A stretch of 6,568 bases of DNA from Paludibacter sp. (GTDB taxonomy: Bacteria > Bacteroidota > Bacteroidia > Bacteroidales > Paludibacteraceae): assembly GCA_028705705.1 (NCBI GenBank), contig JAQWCZ010000114.1, positions 1 through 6,568 on the forward strand, in the 5' to 3' direction. Below the pieces are notes generated by a model that worked only from the letters and a program-made list of their open reading frames with translations, searched no databases and was not told the origin of the DNA. Positions 6,069 to 6,568 of the stretch are shown in pieces. The translations under genes were made by a program, and so were the position numbers. The first letter of the stretch is position 1; every line of letters starts with the position of its first letter.

Positions 6069-6568
6069 ATGCATAGTTATGATACTATTTCAGCTTTAGT
6101 TAACTCAGCCATTCAGCAAATTAAATGGCAAAAAGAACCGGCCGGATTATATGATCCGATTTACTATACGATGGTACAAGGAGGCAAACGCATTCGTCCG
6201 GTATTAACCCTGATGGCATGTAACTTATTTAACGACAATATTGAACCAGCCATCAAACCAGCTATTGGTATTGAGGTTTTTCACAATTTCACACTTTTAC
6301 ATGACGATATCATGGATAAAGCTGCTATTCGAAGAGGGAAGCCTACCGTGCATGTGAAATGGGGTGAAAATACAGCTATACTTTCGGGAGATGTAATGCA
6401 AATTATGGCGTATGAACTGCTGTTAGAAGCTCCCACCTCATATTTGAAAAAAGTCTTGCATTTATTTACCAAAACTGCCGCGGAGATATGTGAAGGACAG
6501 CAATACGACATGGAATTTGAACAGCGGGAAGACGTTTTACCGGAAGAATACCTGGAAATGATACGGCT
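6069..6568 (+). CDS. Trans-polyprenyl diphosphate synthase (short-chain, GGPP/FPP-type), 3' part beyond window
   Basis: The first 166 residues of an all-alpha cytoplasmic isoprenyl diphosphate synthase are visible; the family is about 320 residues long, so roughly half is missing. The enzyme condenses IPP with an allylic diphosphate in head-to-tail fashion. Seen here are GGKRIRP (38-44), which binds IPP, and the first aspartate-rich motif LLHDDIMD (Asp79, Asp80, Asp83), followed by the Arg pair at 88-89 that grips the diphosphate, then LSGDVMQ (106-111) and EICEGQQYDMEF (139-150). The second DDxxD motif would lie past the window. Phe74, five residues before the first Asp, is a bulky floor residue, like that of archaeal type I GGPP synthases, so a C15-C20 product is more likely than a long menaquinone tail. 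The exact product cannot be fixed from sequence. The ATG is five bases after the ddl stop, in the same cluster. Confidence 0.93.
   Translation, partial: MHSYDTISALVNSAIQQIKWQKEPAGLYDPIYYTMVQGGKRIRPVLTLMACNLFNDNIEPAIKPAIGIEVFHNFTLLHDDIMDKAAIRRGKPTVHVKWGENTAILSGDVMQIMAYELLLEAPTSYLKKVLHLFTKTAAEICEGQQYDMEFEQREDVLPEEYLEMIR

Noticed and set aside
6281..6511. 76-codon minus-strand open frame
   Set aside because: It is antisense to the aspartate-rich region of the prenyl synthase, which is unmistakable on the plus strand.

Overview
The window reads as a low-GC Bacteroidota chromosome, most likely Bacteroidales. The evidence is: a secreted C10 cysteine peptidase ending in a type IX secretion sorting domain; promoters of the TTTG / TAnnTTTG type; starts that mostly lack a Shine-Dalgarno sequence; and RluD, Ddl and prenyl synthase sequences of the Bacteroidales kind. 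These assignments come from reading translations and from remembered family motifs. No database search was run.

Layout. (1) Positions 1-2539, minus strand: nearly all of a large streptopain/interpain-like peptidase gene, with only its last few codons beyond the left edge. (2) 2540-2743: an AT-rich divergent intergenic region with a good promoter for rpmH and a probable one for the peptidase. (3) 2744-2902, plus strand: rpmH (ribosomal protein bL34), a single-gene unit closed by a strong intrinsic terminator at 2930-2965. (4) 2966-3167: a non-coding gap holding a possible promoter. (5) 3168 to the right edge, plus strand: a tight four-gene cluster (gaps of 18, 4 and 5 bases) encoding a membrane-anchored PASTA protein, an RluD-type 23S rRNA pseudouridine synthase, D-alanine--D-alanine ligase, and the N-terminal half of a trans-polyprenyl diphosphate synthase.

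How the genes fit together. The cluster mixes cell-wall work with ribosome maturation. Ddl makes the D-Ala-D-Ala end of the peptidoglycan stem peptide, the PASTA protein probably binds peptidoglycan or its precursors in the periplasm, and the prenyl synthase supplies isoprenoid diphosphates. RluD modifies the large-subunit rRNA. The peptidase is a separate, probably exported or surface-attached accessory function.

I see no mobile element, CRISPR array, tRNA or rRNA, and no clearly new system. The points most worth a second look are: the single near-perfect Shine-Dalgarno sequence, before rluD, in an otherwise SD-poor window; a Tyr in Ddl where an Asp is normally conserved; the three tandem beta domains of the peptidase; and the kinase-less PASTA protein at the head of the cluster.
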